DNA of 64,000 nucleotides from Quadrisphaera sp. Its GTDB lineage: Bacteria; Actinomycetota; Actinomycetes; Actinomycetales; Quadrisphaeraceae. The notes under the pieces are model-generated. The model was not told the origin of the DNA, made no database searches, and was given only the letters and a program-made list of their open reading frames with translations. Positions 34,102 through 43,601 of the stretch are shown one piece after another (the stretch's first letter is position 1; every line of letters begins with the position of its first letter). The stretch is from contig JARICT010000036.1 in NCBI GenBank assembly GCA_029257185.1, forward strand, positions 34,397 through 98,396. The letters run 5' to 3'. Both the position numbers and the translations under genes were made by a program.

Positions 34102-34443
34102 GCCGTCGTCGGGGCGGCGTCACGAGCGGGGGACCTCGCACCTCCACCGCCTCCGCTCCCCACCGCCCCTCCGCCCCTCCGCCCCCCTCCGCGATTCGCG
34201 CGCTCACCGCTCCTGCGAGGCGGTCAGCGACAGCATCTCGCGCGCGAATCGCGGGGGGGAAGGGAGCGTGGGGGCGGAAGGGAGGGGAGGACGGTTCGCC
34301 TCGTCGCCGTGTGGTCCCCGCCACCACCGGCGACCCGGCCGGGGCGGTGCGCCGCACGTACCATGGGGAGCCCGTACCCCGCGTGCCGCGGGACCGGCCC
34401 AGGGAGTGAGCACGACCCGCCCCGCCAAGGAGGCCCCCGCCCC
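34102..34443. other. 342-bp non-coding region with repeat core and long inverted repeat
   Basis: GAGCGGGGGACCTCG at 34124-34138 matches the repeat core seen at 8.2 and 45.5 kb. Polypyrimidine units like CCGCCCCTCC follow. A perfect 14-bp inverted repeat, CGCGATTCGCGCGC (34190-34203) and its complement (34240-34253), encloses a 36-nt loop. It extends imperfectly for about 30 bp on each side through C-rich and G-rich strands. No coding sequence is convincing. It may be a structured leader of the copper operon or an isolated repeat element. Confidence 0.6.
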
Positions 34444-36585
34444 ATGTCGACCGTCGCCCGTCACCCCTCGCGCGCACCCGCGGGGACCTCGACGGCGGTC
34501 GCGCCGGCACCCGCCGGCTCCCCCGCGCCCTCGACGGGCTCGGCCCCCGCGGCGCACGCCCCGGCAGCAGCCCCGGTGAGACCGGGCTCCCGGTGGGCAC
34601 GGTGGTGGGTCGCAGCGCTGGTCGGCCCGGCCTTCCTCCTCGCGGTGGCCACCACCACCTCCCTCGGCTCCACGGGCTACTCCGCGATCTCCCGCGGCTA
34701 TCCCGGCGGGCTGACCGCGGTGAGCTCGACGGTCCTGCGGGTGGTCCTCGACCTCGCGAGCGTGACCATGGCCGGCGCGCTGGCCCACCTCACCCTGCTG
34801 CGCGCCCGCGGGGGCCGCGACCGCCTGGACATCAGCGGAGCCTTCGAGCTCCGGGTGCTGCGCGCGTCCTCCGCCGTGGTCGTCCTCGCGGCCCTGCTCG
34901 CCGTCATCGTCGACGCCGGGGACGCCTCCGGGGTCTCCGTGCTCACGGCGCTCGACCCCGCGTCGTTCCCCGTGCTGCTCTCCGGCTCCTCCCTGCCCAG
35001 GGCCTGGCTGGTGGTGGCGCTCTGCGCGCTGGTGGTCCACCTGCTCTCCTACGCCGCCCGCACGTTCGACCAGATGCTCCTTCCGGCGACCCTCACCGCC
35101 GGCGTGCTGCTGGCCCCCGTGGTCGTGACCGCCCTGCTCGTGGGGCCGTGGCACGACGTCGGCGGCGACGCCGGCGTGATCACCACCCTGGCGAGCGCCG
35201 CAGCGTTCGGCGCCCTGGCCGTGGCGGGGCTGCGCGCCGCCGTCGGGCGCCCCCTCCTGCCCGAGGCGCTGGAGCGCACGGGGACCATGGCGATCATCGC
35301 CGGAGCGGTCGCGATGGCGTACGAGGTCGTGGTCCTCGCGTTCTTCTCCGGCGGCGCGCTCACCGCGCTGGTGGGAGCGACGGGAGCGTGGGGGGTGGTG
35401 CGCCTGCTGGCGCTGGCCGCGGCCGTCGTGCTCGGGGTGTCCCTGCGCCGCGACGCTGCCGGGCCGCCCGGCGGCGCTCCGCGCCTGCTCGGCCTCGCCA
35501 CCCTGGCCGCGGGCGTGTTCGTCGGCGCGGGGGTCGCCATGACCCGCATCCCCTCGCCGCAGTACTTCGTGCCCACCTCCATCCAGCAGGCGTTCCTCGG
35601 CTACGACGTGCCGCAGGACCCCACCGCGTCGGTGCTGCTGGGCGACTGGCGCGTCAACCTGCTCTTCGCCACGATCTCCGCCGTGGCGGTCGGCGCGTAC
35701 CTCGTCGGGTACGTCAGGCTGCGCCGCCGCGGCGACGCCTGGCCCGCGGGCCGCGTGGTGGCGTGGGTCGCCGGGTGGGCGGTCATCGTGGCGGTGACCT
35801 CCACGGGGCTGGGCCGGTACGCGGCCGCGTCCTTCAGCCTGCACATGCTCGTGCACATGTGCCTGACGATGCTCGGGCCGCTGTTCATGGTGCTCGGCGG
35901 CCCCATGACGCTCGCCCTGCGCGCCTCACGCCCGGCCGGCGCGGACAGGCCCGCCGGGCTCCACGAGTGGCTCGTCGCCGTGCTGCGGTCCCGCTACCTG
36001 CGGGTGCTCTCCAACCCGCTGCTGGTCTTCGTGGTCTTCGTCGCGTCGTACTACCTGCTCTACCTCACCCCGCTGTTCGACGTCGCGATGCGCTTCCACT
36101 GGTCCCACCAGCTGATGAACCTGCACTTCATCGCCTCCGGGTACCTCTACTACGGCCTCGTCGTCGGCGTCGACCAGCCCCCGCGCCCGCTGCCCCACCT
36201 CGGGCGCCTCGGCTTCGTGCTGGCCGCGATGCCCTTCCACGCCTTCTTCGCCGTCGCCGTGATGACGTCCACGTCCGTCATCGGGCGCACCTACTACGAG
36301 TACCTCGACCGCGGCTGGGACGCCGACCTCCTGGCCGACCAGTACGTCGGCGGCGGCATCGCGTGGGCCGCCGGCGAGGTCCCGCTGCTGCTCGTGGTCC
36401 TCGCGCTGGCCATCCAGTGGGCGCGCCAGGACGCCCGCGAGGCCAAGCGCAAGGACCGCAGGGCCGACCGCGCCCAGAGCGCCCGGCAGGCCGGGGCGGC
36501 GGGCGGCGAGGACGAGGTGGAGGCCTACAACCAGATGCTCGCCCGCCTGTCCCAGCGCGACAGCCGTCCCGGCGGACCGCGGTGA
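34444..36585 (+). CDS. CtaG-like cytochrome c oxidase assembly protein fused to a CopD-like region
   Basis: A 713-residue membrane protein with about 14-15 helices. A disordered Ala/Pro-rich 45 residues precede an N-terminal half resembling CopD copper-resistance proteins. The C-terminal half has the caa3_CtaG pattern: FSLHMLVHMCLTMLGPLFMVLG, RFHWSHQLMNLHFIASGYLYYG and AMPFHAFFAVAVM, with conserved His and Met that can bind copper. It likely helps copper delivery to cytochrome oxidase or copper uptake. Its stop overlaps the CopA start (GTGA). Confidence 0.87.
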   Translation: MSTVARHPSRAPAGTSTAVAPAPAGSPAPSTGSAPAAHAPAAAPVRPGSRWARWWVAALVGPAFLLAVATTTSLGSTGYSAISRGYPGGLTAVSSTVLRVVLDLASVTMAGALAHLTLLRARGGRDRLDISGAFELRVLRASSAVVVLAALLAVIVDAGDASGVSVLTALDPASFPVLLSGSSLPRAWLVVALCALVVHLLSYAARTFDQMLLPATLTAGVLLAPVVVTALLVGPWHDVGGDAGVITTLASAAAFGALAVAGLRAAVGRPLLPEALERTGTMAIIAGAVAMAYEVVVLAFFSGGALTALVGATGAWGVVRLLALAAAVVLGVSLRRDAAGPPGGAPRLLGLATLAAGVFVGAGVAMTRIPSPQYFVPTSIQQAFLGYDVPQDPTASVLLGDWRVNLLFATISAVAVGAYLVGYVRLRRRGDAWPAGRVVAWVAGWAVIVAVTSTGLGRYAAASFSLHMLVHMCLTMLGPLFMVLGGPMTLALRASRPAGADRPAGLHEWLVAVLRSRYLRVLSNPLLVFVVFVASYYLLYLTPLFDVAMRFHWSHQLMNLHFIASGYLYYGLVVGVDQPPRPLPHLGRLGFVLAAMPFHAFFAVAVMTSTSVIGRTYYEYLDRGWDADLLADQYVGGGIAWAAGEVPLLLVVLALAIQWARQDAREAKRKDRRADRAQSARQAGAAGGEDEVEAYNQMLARLSQRDSRPGGPR

Positions 36586-38993
36586 GCAGCGCCCCGACCC
36601 TCCCGCGCGAGCAGCCGGCCCCCGGCCAGGGCCCGTCCCGTCCGGGCCGCCGGGACGGACCGGGCGCGCTCGACCGCGACGAGGAGCGCCTCGAGCTGAG
36701 CATCGGCGGCATGACGTGCGCGGCCTGCTCCCGCCGGGTGGAGCGCAAGCTCAACAAGCTGGACGGCGTGGTCGCCACCGTCTCCTTCGCCACCGAGCGC
36801 GCCGTCGTGGCGGGCCTGCCCGCCCGGCGCAGCGCCGACGCGATCGCCGCCGTGGAGGCCGCGGGGTACACCGCCCGGCTGCGGACGCGCGGCGGGTCCC
36901 GCGACGACGAGTGGAGCGCCCGCGCCTCGACCGCGCGCCTGTCGCTGCTGCGTCGGCGCCTGTTCGTCGCGGCGATGCTCATGGTGCCGCTCGGCGACGC
37001 CACGATCATCCTGGCGCTCGTGCCCGGCCTGCGCTTCCCCGGCTGGGAAGCGGTGTGCGTGGCCCTCGCGGTCCCCGTCGTCACCTGGTGCGCCTGGCCC
37101 TTCCACCGGGCGGCGCTCAACGGGGTGCGCCACCGGGCCACGTCGATGGACACGCTGGTCTCCCTCGGGATCATCGCCTCGTTCGGGTGGGCCGTGATCA
37201 CCCTGGCGCTGGGTGACGGCGGTGAGCCGGGCTACTGGCTCGGCTTCGGCGTCACCCCGTCGGGCGCCAACGCCCTCTACCTCGACGTCGCCGCGGGCCT
37301 CACCACGTTCCAGCTGGCCGGGCGCTACTTCGAGACCCGGGCACGGCGCCGCGCCGGCGACGTCCTCGCGGCGCTGGCCGACCTCGTCCCCACCACCGCG
37401 AGCGTGCGGCGAGAGGGCGCCGGCGGCGAGGTCGAGACCGTCGAGGTCCCCGTCGAGGCGCTGCGCCCGGGCGACGCCGTGGTGGTGCTCCCCGGCCAGA
37501 CCGTGCCGGTGGACGGGGTGGTCCTGGAGGGCCGCGCGGCGCTGGACACCGCGGCCATGACGGGGGAGCCGCTCCCGGTGGACGTGGGACCGGGCGACGA
37601 CGTGGTGGGCGGGACCGTCGCCGCCGACGGACGCCTCGTCGTGACCGCCCGCGAGGTCGGCGCCCACACGCAGCTCTCGCAGATGGCGGCGATGGCCGAG
37701 GACGCCCAGGTGCGGCGCGCCGGGGTGCAGAGCCTCGTGGACCGCATCGTCGCCGTCTTCGTCCCCGCCGTCCTCGTGCTCTCCGCCGCCGTGCTGGCGG
37801 CCTGGCTGCTCAGCGGGAACGAGCCGCGCGCCTCCTTCGGCGCCGCGGTGGCGGTGCTCATCATCGCCTGCCCCTGCGCCCTGGGGATGGCGACGCCGAC
37901 CGCCCTCATGGTGGGGGTCGGTCGCGGCTCGCAGCTGGGGATCCTCGTGAAGGGCCAGGACGCCCTCGAGGCGTCCGGGCGCGTCGACACCGTGGTCTTC
38001 GACAAGACCGGCACGCTCACCACCGGCGACTTCCGCCTCGCGGCCGTGGTCCCGACAGCCGCGCTCGGCGCCCACGACGCGCTGCGCCTCGCCGCCGCCG
38101 TGGAGGCCGGCTCCGAGCACCTCCTGGGCCGCGCGATCGTCGCGGCGGCGCAGGACCTGCGCGGCACCGACGGCGCCGGCGCCCCGCCGTCCGCGCACGG
38201 CTTCACCACGCTGCCCGGCCTGGGGGCGTCCGCGCAGGTCGACGGGGTCGAGGTCGTCGTGGGCTCCCCCGCGCTGGCCCGTGAGCGCGCCGACGGCCCT
38301 GCGGGAGCCACCACCGACTGGCAGCAGGTCGACGCGGCGCTCGAGGAGCAGTCCCGGGCGGGACGCACCGCGGTGACCGTGGTCGCGGGCCGCACCGTCG
38401 TCGCCGTGCTGGGGCTGGCCGACCGGGTGCGCCCCTCGGCGGCCGACGCCGTCGAGGCCCTGCACGGCCTGGGCCTGCGCACCGTGATGCTCACCGGCGA
38501 CGCCGAGGCCCCCGCCCGCGCCGTGGCGGCGAGCATCGGCATCACCGAGGTGCTCGCGGGGGTGCTGCCCGCGGACAAGGCCGCGGCCGTGGCCACCCTG
38601 CGGGCGCAGGGCCGGACCGTCGCCGTGGTCGGGGACGGCGTCAACGACGCGGCGGCGCTGGCCACCGGCGACCTCGGCATGGCCATGGTGGACGGGACCG
38701 ACATCGCCATGCGCTCCGCCGACGTGATCCTCGTGCGCCGCGACCTCACCGCGGTGGCCGACGCCGTGGCCCTGTCGAGGCGCACGCTGCGCACCATCCG
38801 GGGGAACCTCGTCTGGGCGATGGGCTACAACGTCGTCGCGATCCCCCTGGCGGCCGCGGGGCTGCTCAACCCCCTGATCGCCGCCGCCGCGATGAGCGCC
38901 TCCTCGGTGCTGGTGGTGACCAACAGCCTGCGGTTGCGCAACGTCGCGCCGGTCCGCGGCGCCGAGGCGGTCAGCACCGCCGAGCAGGCGTGA
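36582..38993 (+). CDS. copA: Copper-type P1B ATPase
   Basis: An 803-residue heavy-metal ATPase. An N-terminal metal-binding domain has GMTCAAC (Cys46, Cys49). Eight membrane helices include CPC at 430-432. The actuator motif is MTGEPLP, the phosphorylation motif DKTGT has Asp474, and the hinge is GDGVND. CPC and the single MBD point to copper(I). The ATP-binding motif, usually SEHP, reads SEHL (residues 511-514), an unusual substitution. It is translationally coupled to the CtaG-like gene, so the pair forms a copper homeostasis unit. No CsoR or CueR gene is nearby. Confidence 0.92.
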   Translation: MSSAPTLPREQPAPGQGPSRPGRRDGPGALDRDEERLELSIGGMTCAACSRRVERKLNKLDGVVATVSFATERAVVAGLPARRSADAIAAVEAAGYTARLRTRGGSRDDEWSARASTARLSLLRRRLFVAAMLMVPLGDATIILALVPGLRFPGWEAVCVALAVPVVTWCAWPFHRAALNGVRHRATSMDTLVSLGIIASFGWAVITLALGDGGEPGYWLGFGVTPSGANALYLDVAAGLTTFQLAGRYFETRARRRAGDVLAALADLVPTTASVRREGAGGEVETVEVPVEALRPGDAVVVLPGQTVPVDGVVLEGRAALDTAAMTGEPLPVDVGPGDDVVGGTVAADGRLVVTAREVGAHTQLSQMAAMAEDAQVRRAGVQSLVDRIVAVFVPAVLVLSAAVLAAWLLSGNEPRASFGAAVAVLIIACPCALGMATPTALMVGVGRGSQLGILVKGQDALEASGRVDTVVFDKTGTLTTGDFRLAAVVPTAALGAHDALRLAAAVEAGSEHLLGRAIVAAAQDLRGTDGAGAPPSAHGFTTLPGLGASAQVDGVEVVVGSPALARERADGPAGATTDWQQVDAALEEQSRAGRTAVTVVAGRTVVAVLGLADRVRPSAADAVEALHGLGLRTVMLTGDAEAPARAVAASIGITEVLAGVLPADKAAAVATLRAQGRTVAVVGDGVNDAAALATGDLGMAMVDGTDIAMRSADVILVRRDLTAVADAVALSRRTLRTIRGNLVWAMGYNVVAIPLAAAGLLNPLIAAAAMSASSVLVVTNSLRLRNVAPVRGAEAVSTAEQA

Positions 38994-39100
38994 GCGCCCC
39001 GTCCCAGCGGGCCCGGGCAGGCCGGCGCAGGGTCACGAAAGGGCACCGAAGGCGCCAGGGACTGGATATTCGGCGCTCCAGCCCGCAGAATGACCGGTCT

Positions 39101-40228
39101 ATGACCACCACCAGGCCCGCGCGGGTCACCGAGACGGCTGTGCCCGCAGCGAAGCCTCCGGCCCGGGAGAAGCGACTCGGGCCCGTCCTGGTCCTCGCCG
39201 GGTCGGTCGCCGTCCTCACCATGGGCCTCGCCATCTTCGGGGCGCAGCGCCTCGACCTGCCGCTGCGCGACCCGGACGGCTGGCTCGGTCCCAGCTGGAT
39301 CCGGATGCCGCTCATCGTGGCCGTCTGCCTCGCGATCGACGTCATCCCCCGCGTGGCGTGGCGCATCCGGAAGGACGCCTGGCGCGGCTGGCAGGCGACC
39401 CTGCGCTCGGTGAGGGACGTGACCACCGAGCGCTGGCCGCTGCGGCGCCTGGCGCCCGTGCTGGCCATGGTGGCCTTCTTCTACCTCACCTACGTGGGGT
39501 ACCGGAACCTCAAGAACTTCCTGCCGTTCCTGGACACCGGCAACAACGACCGGGCGCTCATCGCCCTCGACCGGGTGCTGCTCTTCGGCGCCGACCCCGC
39601 GGACGTCCTGCACACCCTCCTCGGCACCGGGGCGTCCGCCTACGTCCTGTCGTGGGTCTACATGGTCTTCCTCGTCTTCGTCCCCGTCTCCGTCGTGGCC
39701 TCGCTCGTGTGGTCCAAGACGCTGTCCCACGGCATGTGGTACGTCACCGCGCTCTGCCTCAACTGGGCGCTCGGCACCCTCAGCTATTACCTCGTCCCGG
39801 CCGACGGACCCATCTACGCCAACGCGTCGAAGTTCTGGGACCTCCCCAAGACGAACGCCGAGGGGCTGCAGTTCGGGTTGTGGTTCAACCGGGGCTCCGT
39901 GCTGCTCGACGCCGCGGCGAGCGGCAAGGTCTCCGGGATCGCCGCCTTCGCGTCGCTGCACACCTCGATCATCTTCACCGCCGCGCTCGTCATGCAGCTC
40001 GTCAAGGTGCGGCGGCTCTTCCTCTGGGCGATCTGGGTCTACTTCGCCCTCGTGGTGCTCGCGACCGTCTACTTCGGGTGGCACTACATCGTGGACGACA
40101 TCGCCGGCGTGGTCATCGGCTACGTCGCGGTCGCAGCGGGCGCCTACGCCTCCGGCAACGGGCACCTGATGCGCCGGGGAGGCACCAAGCCCGAGGTCGT
40201 GACGGCCCGTGCCCCCCGCTCGACCTGA
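39101..40228 (+). CDS. PAP2/Aur1-like membrane phosphatase or inositolphosphotransferase
   Basis: A 375-residue protein with about seven membrane helices. The PAP2 active-site blocks appear as FASLHTSIIF (usual PSxH) and YFGWHYIVDDIAGVVIG (His and Asp of block 3), the version seen in Aur1/Ipt1-like inositol-phosphotransferases. The substrate would be a phospholipid or polyprenyl phosphate. The ATG at 39101 is preferred; the longer frame upstream is Arg-rich and lacks similarity. It may work with the downstream membrane glycosyltransferase in envelope glycolipid synthesis (inference). Confidence 0.8.
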   Translation: MTTTRPARVTETAVPAAKPPAREKRLGPVLVLAGSVAVLTMGLAIFGAQRLDLPLRDPDGWLGPSWIRMPLIVAVCLAIDVIPRVAWRIRKDAWRGWQATLRSVRDVTTERWPLRRLAPVLAMVAFFYLTYVGYRNLKNFLPFLDTGNNDRALIALDRVLLFGADPADVLHTLLGTGASAYVLSWVYMVFLVFVPVSVVASLVWSKTLSHGMWYVTALCLNWALGTLSYYLVPADGPIYANASKFWDLPKTNAEGLQFGLWFNRGSVLLDAAASGKVSGIAAFASLHTSIIFTAALVMQLVKVRRLFLWAIWVYFALVVLATVYFGWHYIVDDIAGVVIGYVAVAAGAYASGNGHLMRRGGTKPEVVTARAPRST

Positions 40229-40330
40229 CGCGGAGCACCGTCCCCCTCCTGCGCACCGATGACCACCGGCCGGGGGCGCTCGCCGTCGCCCGAGCTGGCG
40301 TTCATGGAATGATTCCCGTCTGACGGCGTT

Positions 40331-41878
40331 GTGAGTCGTGTGCCGCCCTCCGGATCCCCGTCACCCGGGACGCTGCTCGACCGCCCTGACGCACGCGCCG
40401 CCCCCTCGTCGCACACCTGGGTCCGCCGGCACCTCTCCGTCCTCGCGCCTGCCGTCCTCGCCCTGGCGCTGAGCGTGTGGCGCTACGACACCAAGCCGCT
40501 GTGGCGTGACGAGATCTACACCCTGGTCACCTCCGGCCGCTCGCTGGAGGAGATGTACAGCCTCCTCATCGACCGCGACGCCGGGCTCGCCGTCTACTAC
40601 ACGCTGATGCACGCGTGGCTGCTCGTCTCCACCGACCCGGTGTGGATGCGCTTGCCCAGCGTGGTCGCCACCGTGGTCGCCGTGGGGCTCACCGCCGCCG
40701 TGGGGCGTCGTGTCGGCGGCAACCCCGTCGCTCTCCTCGCCGGCACGTTCGTGGCGCTGTCCTTGGCCCTGGTGATCCACGCCCAGGAGGCCCGCCCGTA
40801 CCCGCTGGTCATCGCCGCCGTGGCCGGCACGGCCCTGCTGGCCCTGCGCACCGCCGAGATGCCGCGCCGGGGGAACCTCGTCGGCCTCGCGCTGGTCGGT
40901 GCGCTCGCCGTGGGCCTGCACCCGCTCGTCGCGCTCCCCGCCGTGGCGGGCATCTTCGCGGCGCTGTGGCTGCGGCCCGGGAGGGCGTTGCGCCGCCACG
41001 TCACCGTCGCAGGGCTGCCGGCGGCCGCGCTGGGGCTCGCGCTCGTGGCCGTCGGGATGCGGCAGGCCCAGGAGAGCCCGCCCGCCGTCATGCCGCTGTG
41101 GAAGCTCAGCACCTTCTGGAAGATCATCGGCGACACCCCCGGGCCCGGGATCGTCGTGGGGTTGCTCGCGGTGACCGGTGCGGTCCTGCTGGGCCGGCGC
41201 TGGCGAGAGCTGCTCATGCTGACCGCCTGGGCGGTGCTCCCCCTCGCCGCCGTGGCGACCCTGGGGCTGTCGGGGTCGTACTTCAACGCTCGCTACTCCT
41301 CCGCCGCCGTGCCCGCGCTCTGCGTGCTCGCCGCCAGCGGCCTCGTGCTCGGGGCGCAGCGATGGGCCCGTCGGGCTCCTCGGCAGCGCGCTGCGGCCGT
41401 ACCCGTCGCCGTCGGCGCCGGGGTGCTCGCCGCGGTGCTCGCGCTCGGCCCCATGGTCGCGAGCTTCCGCACGGCCGACTACGACTTCGACGACGCCCGG
41501 TCGGCGGCCGCCGCCCTGGCCGCGGAGGACCAGCCGGGCGACGCCGTGGTGTTCGTCGGCTCGGTGACCCGGCCGCTGGTGAGCACGTACCTGCCTCCGG
41601 GCGAGCTGGCCTCGGGTGAGCTGGACGACGTGCTCCTGGCCCCGGGCCGCTACCTGGAGGGCAGCCGCGGAGGCACGCTCGTCCCGGCCGACGAGCGCGA
41701 GGCCCTGCTGGCTGACCGCCCGCGCGTGTGGCTCGTCGGCACCATGGCGGTGGCCACCGGCGACCTGGGCCGAGGCTCGATCAGCGCCAAGACCGTGATG
41801 TCCGGTCGTGACCTGGTCAGCCGCACCGACCACGGGCACGTCCGCGTCGAGCTGTGGTCGGTCGGTGGCGTCCGGTGA
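40331..41878 (+). CDS. GT39-like polyprenyl-phosphate-dependent glycosyltransferase
   Basis: A 515-residue GT-C type membrane protein with about 10-11 helices. The first periplasmic loop has PLWRDEIYTLVTS, where the DE pair is the catalytic/metal motif of the family. HAQEARPYPL is another conserved block. It would transfer a mannose-like sugar from a polyprenyl donor on the outer face of the membrane. It starts at GTG 40331. The stop overlaps the possible GTG start of the methyltransferase. Confidence 0.82.
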   Translation: MSRVPPSGSPSPGTLLDRPDARAAPSSHTWVRRHLSVLAPAVLALALSVWRYDTKPLWRDEIYTLVTSGRSLEEMYSLLIDRDAGLAVYYTLMHAWLLVSTDPVWMRLPSVVATVVAVGLTAAVGRRVGGNPVALLAGTFVALSLALVIHAQEARPYPLVIAAVAGTALLALRTAEMPRRGNLVGLALVGALAVGLHPLVALPAVAGIFAALWLRPGRALRRHVTVAGLPAAALGLALVAVGMRQAQESPPAVMPLWKLSTFWKIIGDTPGPGIVVGLLAVTGAVLLGRRWRELLMLTAWAVLPLAAVATLGLSGSYFNARYSSAAVPALCVLAASGLVLGAQRWARRAPRQRAAAVPVAVGAGVLAAVLALGPMVASFRTADYDFDDARSAAAALAAEDQPGDAVVFVGSVTRPLVSTYLPPGELASGELDDVLLAPGRYLEGSRGGTLVPADEREALLADRPRVWLVGTMAVATGDLGRGSISAKTVMSGRDLVSRTDHGHVRVELWSVGGVR

Positions 41879-42684
41879 GCGCGTCCGCCCCGCTCGCTCG
41901 CGCGGAGGAGACCCTCTACCGTCAGCCCATGGCTGCGACGTCACCCCCTCCCCCGACGAGCGCGGCGGACGATCAGCCTGACGGCCCGGTGAACGGCCGC
42001 TCGGGCCCCTTCAACGCCGAGTTCGACGACGACCCGGAGCGCTACGACGAGATGCGGGCCGGCGGGCACATGGCCCGGCGGCGGACCGCGTTCTTCGAGG
42101 GCGTCGTCGCCCGGGTCCCCGGTGACGTCCTGGAGCTCGGCTCCGGGACGGGGACCCTCCTGAGGACGATGGCCGCCGCGCACCCGGACCGCTCGTTCAC
42201 CGGCGTCGAGCCCCTCGAGGGCTACGCGCGGTTCGCCAACGAGAGGGCGGCCGCGGACGGCCTCACCAACTTCCACATGGAGGTGGGCGTCGGGGAGGAC
42301 CTGCCCCCCAGCATCGAGAGCGGCTCGGTCGGCCTGGTGATGACGATCGACGCGCTGCACCACATCGGTGACCTCGACGCCGTGGTCGCCGAGGTCACCC
42401 GTGTGGCGCGCCCCGGTGCCCGCTGGGTCGCCATGGAGCCCAACCGCCTCCACCCCTACGTGCTGGCCTACCACGTCCTCACGCCGGGCGAGCGGACGTT
42501 CCCGCCCGCCCCGTTCCTGCGCGCGGTGCGGCGCGCCGGGTGGAGCCTGCGGACGAAGCGGCGCATGTTCACCTTCCCCTCCACCACGGCCAGCGTGCCG
42601 GGATGGGCCGCCTCCCTGGAGCGGGCCACGGAGTGGTTCGCCCCGGTGTCCGGCGCCGTCGTCCTGGACCTCGTCAAGGGCTGA
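41875..42684 (+). CDS. Class I SAM-dependent methyltransferase
   Basis: A 269-residue methyltransferase of the UbiE/Methyltransf_11 type. Motif I is VLELGSGTGTLL, then FTGVEPLEGYARFA, and the motif IV region is MTIDALHHIGD. The GTG at 41875 overlaps the previous stop; an ATG at 41929 is an alternative and would remove 18 residues. The substrate is unknown. Coupling to a glycosyltransferase suggests an envelope lipid or sugar. Confidence 0.83.
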   Translation: MSASAPLARAEETLYRQPMAATSPPPPTSAADDQPDGPVNGRSGPFNAEFDDDPERYDEMRAGGHMARRRTAFFEGVVARVPGDVLELGSGTGTLLRTMAAAHPDRSFTGVEPLEGYARFANERAAADGLTNFHMEVGVGEDLPPSIESGSVGLVMTIDALHHIGDLDAVVAEVTRVARPGARWVAMEPNRLHPYVLAYHVLTPGERTFPPAPFLRAVRRAGWSLRTKRRMFTFPSTTASVPGWAASLERATEWFAPVSGAVVLDLVKG

Positions 42685-42700
42685 GCCCAGGCCGGCCCCC

Positions 42701-43138
42701 TCAGCGCTGAGCGGGCCCGGGGCGGTCCTCGGCGACGGCCTTGACGCGCGTCAGGGTGGCCGGGATCCCCTCGCGCGCCAGCCGGGTCCGGTGGTCGATG
42801 GCCGCCTCTCCCCCGTCACGGGCCCGGAACCCCGCGAGGCCGGCGGGCAGGAAGGCCCACGTCTCGGTCAGCAGCGTGGACTCGCCCGCCGGGTCTGCCG
42901 GCGCGGTGAAGAAGCCCCAGCGCACCCAGTCCTCGTTGACCTGCCAGGCGATCTCGACGCCGGGCTCGGACGCGACGACGACCGACCGCGTCTCCCACGT
43001 CCGCCCGTCGGCGCAGTTCTTCCCGGTGAACCGGTCGCCGACGGCGGGGACGCCGCCGGCGCCGCGGGCGCCGTCGTCCCAGGAACAGCCCGTGCACACC
43101 GAGCTCCACTCACCGCACCGGGCGCACCGGTCCGCCAC
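42701..43138 (-). CDS. SRPBCC-family protein, apparently N-terminally shortened
   Basis: A 145-residue protein. CGEWSSVCTGCSWDDG, GDRFTGKN and TLLTETWAF match the middle and end of SRPBCC/polyketide-cyclase-like proteins. Those usually begin about 24 residues earlier with a strand and helix (IxAPPExVW). In this frame a stop lies 15 codons upstream of the GTG at 43138 and no earlier start exists, so the first strand is missing. It could be a decaying gene or an unusual start. Four cysteines lie within the first 20 residues. Confidence 0.6.
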   Translation of the reverse strand: MADRCARCGEWSSVCTGCSWDDGARGAGGVPAVGDRFTGKNCADGRTWETRSVVVASEPGVEIAWQVNEDWVRWGFFTAPADPAGESTLLTETWAFLPAGLAGFRARDGGEAAIDHRTRLAREGIPATLTRVKAVAEDRPGPAQR

Positions 43139-43259
43139 GGCCGCCCGACGGGCCGGCCGGTCACGGGTGTGTCACGATGCTGGCGGCCGCAGACCGGCAT
43201 CTCGTAGCGTTCGGCGCTGCGCGGTCACCGTGGTCCGCGACGCTCGACGAGGAGGTCAC

Positions 43260-43601
43260 ATGTCGGTTGCCGGAGAACCACCCGGAGAGGTGCGCTCCAC
43301 CTACAGCGAGGTCCACGAGACACCAGAGTTCGCCGCGCTGCGACGCTCCTTCCGCACCACCATCTTCCCGGCCACCGCGGTCTTCCTCGCGTGGTACTTC
43401 CTGTTCGTGCTGCTGTCCGTCTACGCCCCGGACTTCATGTCCACCCGGGCCATCGGCAACATCACCGTCGGCGTGCTCCTGGGCCTCGGCCAGTTCGTCA
43501 CGACCTTCGGCATCACCATGGCCTACCGGCGCTGGGCCGACCGCGACCTCGACGCCCGGGCGGCCGAGCTCAGCAGCATGATCGAGGAGCCCCGGCGATG
43601 A
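43260..43601 (+). CDS. DUF485 membrane protein
   Basis: A 113-residue protein with two membrane helices and the DUF485 pattern FAALRRSFRTTIFPATAVFLAWYFLFV. In many bacteria DUF485 proteins (YjcH type) are encoded directly before acetate permease ActP, as here. A GAGGAGG site precedes the ATG. The stop overlaps the symporter start (ATGA). Confidence 0.92.
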   Translation: MSVAGEPPGEVRSTYSEVHETPEFAALRRSFRTTIFPATAVFLAWYFLFVLLSVYAPDFMSTRAIGNITVGVLLGLGQFVTTFGITMAYRRWADRDLDARAAELSSMIEEPRR

